Source: Halanaerobiaceae bacterium | GTDB lineage: Bacteria > Bacillota_F > Halanaerobiia > Halanaerobiales > CSSED10-376 | Assembly (NCBI GenBank): GCA_003557445.1 | Contig: PWOK01000027.1 | Span: 1 to 6,476 of the forward strand | Direction: 5' to 3' | Length of the DNA stretch: 6,476 nucleotides | Shown: in pieces, positions 6,019 to 6,476 of the stretch | How positions within the stretch are numbered: the first letter of the stretch is position 1 | Layout: the number at the start of each line of letters is the position of its first letter | The notes under the pieces: generated by a model | Told to the model about the DNA's origin: nothing | The model's input: the letters and a program-made list of their open reading frames with translations, nothing else | Database searches by the model: none | Program-made: the position numbers and the translations under genes

Positions 6019-6047
6019 TATTATCACTCTTTCTTTTGCATAAATCT
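6019..6047 (+). promoter_or_regulatory. Candidate sigma-E-like sporulation promoter for yqfCD
   Basis: TATTATC (6019-6025) and CATAAATCT (6039-6047) lie 13 nt apart and resemble the mother-cell sigma-E pattern (ATA-type -35, CATA-type -10). The predicted transcript start would fall near 6053, shortly before the ribosome-binding site at 6061-6068. The yqfC and yqfD genes belong to the sigma-E regulon in B. subtilis, which is the main reason to consider it. The match is imperfect and the DNA is AT-rich. Confidence 0.35.
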
Positions 6048-6076
6048 TTAATGTTAGAAGAAAGGGGAGATATATT

Positions 6077-6364
6077 ATGTCATTCAGGGATCAAATTACC
6101 GATATATTTGAATTACCCCCGGAGGTCATAAACAATGTTCCATTATTAATGATTATGGGACAGAAAAAACTGTATCTTGAAAATCACAATGGTATTGCCC
6201 ACTATCAAAATGAAATGATTAAAATTAAAGTAAATAAAGGACAGCTTGTGATTAAGGGCAGACAGCTGGAAATAAAAAAGATTAATACTGAGGAAATAAT
6301 TATTTCTGGAACATTAATTAACCTGGATTTTAATATTCGATTCAGGGGGAAGACTATTGATTGA
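6077..6364 (+). CDS. yqfC: Sporulation protein YqfC (YabP/YqfC family)
   Basis: A small protein of the YabP/YqfC family expressed in the mother cell during endospore formation; its biochemical role is unknown. The 95 residues match the family. Recognisable segments in order are ITDIFELPPEVINNVPLLMIMG (about 7-28), LYLENHNGIAHYQNEMIKIK (about 32-51), the strand pair GQLVIKGRQLEIKKI, and the end TEEIIISGTLINLDF, which follows the usual pattern of beta strands. There is no signal peptide or membrane helix. The ribosome-binding site GAAAGGGG precedes ATG 6077. The gene starts a new unit after the terminator at 5902-5952 and overlaps the likely TTG start of yqfD by 8 nt, so the two are probably translationally coupled. 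Confidence 0.9.
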   Translation: MSFRDQITDIFELPPEVINNVPLLMIMGQKKLYLENHNGIAHYQNEMIKIKVNKGQLVIKGRQLEIKKINTEEIIISGTLINLDFNIRFRGKTID

Positions 6365-6476
6365 AAAAATATATATGTTTTTTAAAGGATATTTAGTAAT
6401 TGAGATTAAGGGAAATGCCCTGGTTTTATTTATAGATCAAATTATTAATGAGGGAATAAATTTATGGGATATAAAA
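6357..6476 (+). CDS. yqfD: Sporulation protein YqfD, N-terminal part (runs off the window)
   Basis: YqfD is a mother-cell sporulation protein with an N-terminal soluble part and later membrane segments (family knowledge). Only the first 40 codons lie here, reading to the last base of the window. FFKGYLVIEIKGNALVLF and INEGINLWDIK match the opening of the family (FF-x-G-x-x-x-x-x-x-x-G followed by a G-I-x-x-x-x-I/V segment). Two starts are possible. TTG 6357 has AGGGGGA (6344-6350) 6 nt upstream and gives ten residues before the first conserved Gly, as I recall for the Bacillus protein. ATG 6375 has no Shine-Dalgarno. I prefer TTG 6357, which overlaps the yqfC stop by 8 nt and suggests coupled synthesis. 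Confidence 0.85.
   Translation, partial: MIEKIYMFFKGYLVIEIKGNALVLFIDQIINEGINLWDIK

Noticed and set aside
1..6476. CRISPR arrays, tRNA or rRNA genes, insertion sequences
   Set aside because: I saw no spaced repeats, cloverleaf with T-loop consensus, transposase motifs or terminal inverted repeats anywhere in the window.

Overview
The window is AT-rich Firmicutes chromosome. All recognisable genes are on the + strand and packed into one long cluster. The gene order rsmE - mtaB - HIT - yqeY - nfeD - floA - (membrane protein) - yqfC - yqfD matches the conserved yqeU-yqfD neighbourhood of Bacillus and clostridia. The presence of yqfC and yqfD points to an endospore-forming lineage or a recent descendant of one. 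The very high A+T, lysine-rich proteins and clostridial-style layout suggest an anaerobe such as a member of Halanaerobiales. That placement is inference, not something the sequence proves.

Layout. Positions 2-157 hold the 3' end of an unrecognised gene. It is followed by a GC-rich two-stage hairpin (183-232), which is either its terminator or part of the rsmE leader. Next comes an RNA-modification block: rsmE (16S rRNA m3U1498 methyltransferase) and mtaB (tRNA ms2t6A37 methylthiotransferase). Two small genes follow, a HIT-family nucleotide hydrolase and a YqeY-like protein. Then comes a membrane-microdomain pair, long-form nfeD and floA, which overlap by 1 nt. A 147-aa membrane-anchored protein with a highly acidic linker closes this unit at a strong intrinsic terminator (5902-5952). 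A separate unit then begins with a candidate vegetative promoter and a candidate sporulation (sigma-E-like) promoter, and reads yqfC and the first 40 codons of yqfD, which runs off the end of the window.

The families are known, and I do not see an undescribed multi-gene system. The unusual points are local. The YqeY protein lacks its whole C-terminal third. The HIT protein stops exactly where its conserved Trp-Pro-Pro-Gly tail should begin, with a leftover Pro codon after the stop. The rpsU gene usually found between these two is missing. The protease-like domain of NfeD keeps the Ser nucleophile but appears to carry Gln at the catalytic Lys position. The slot after floA holds a tail-motif membrane protein rather than a recognisable YqfB. 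Several starts need correction because in-frame GTG codons lie inside unusually long Shine-Dalgarno sequences.
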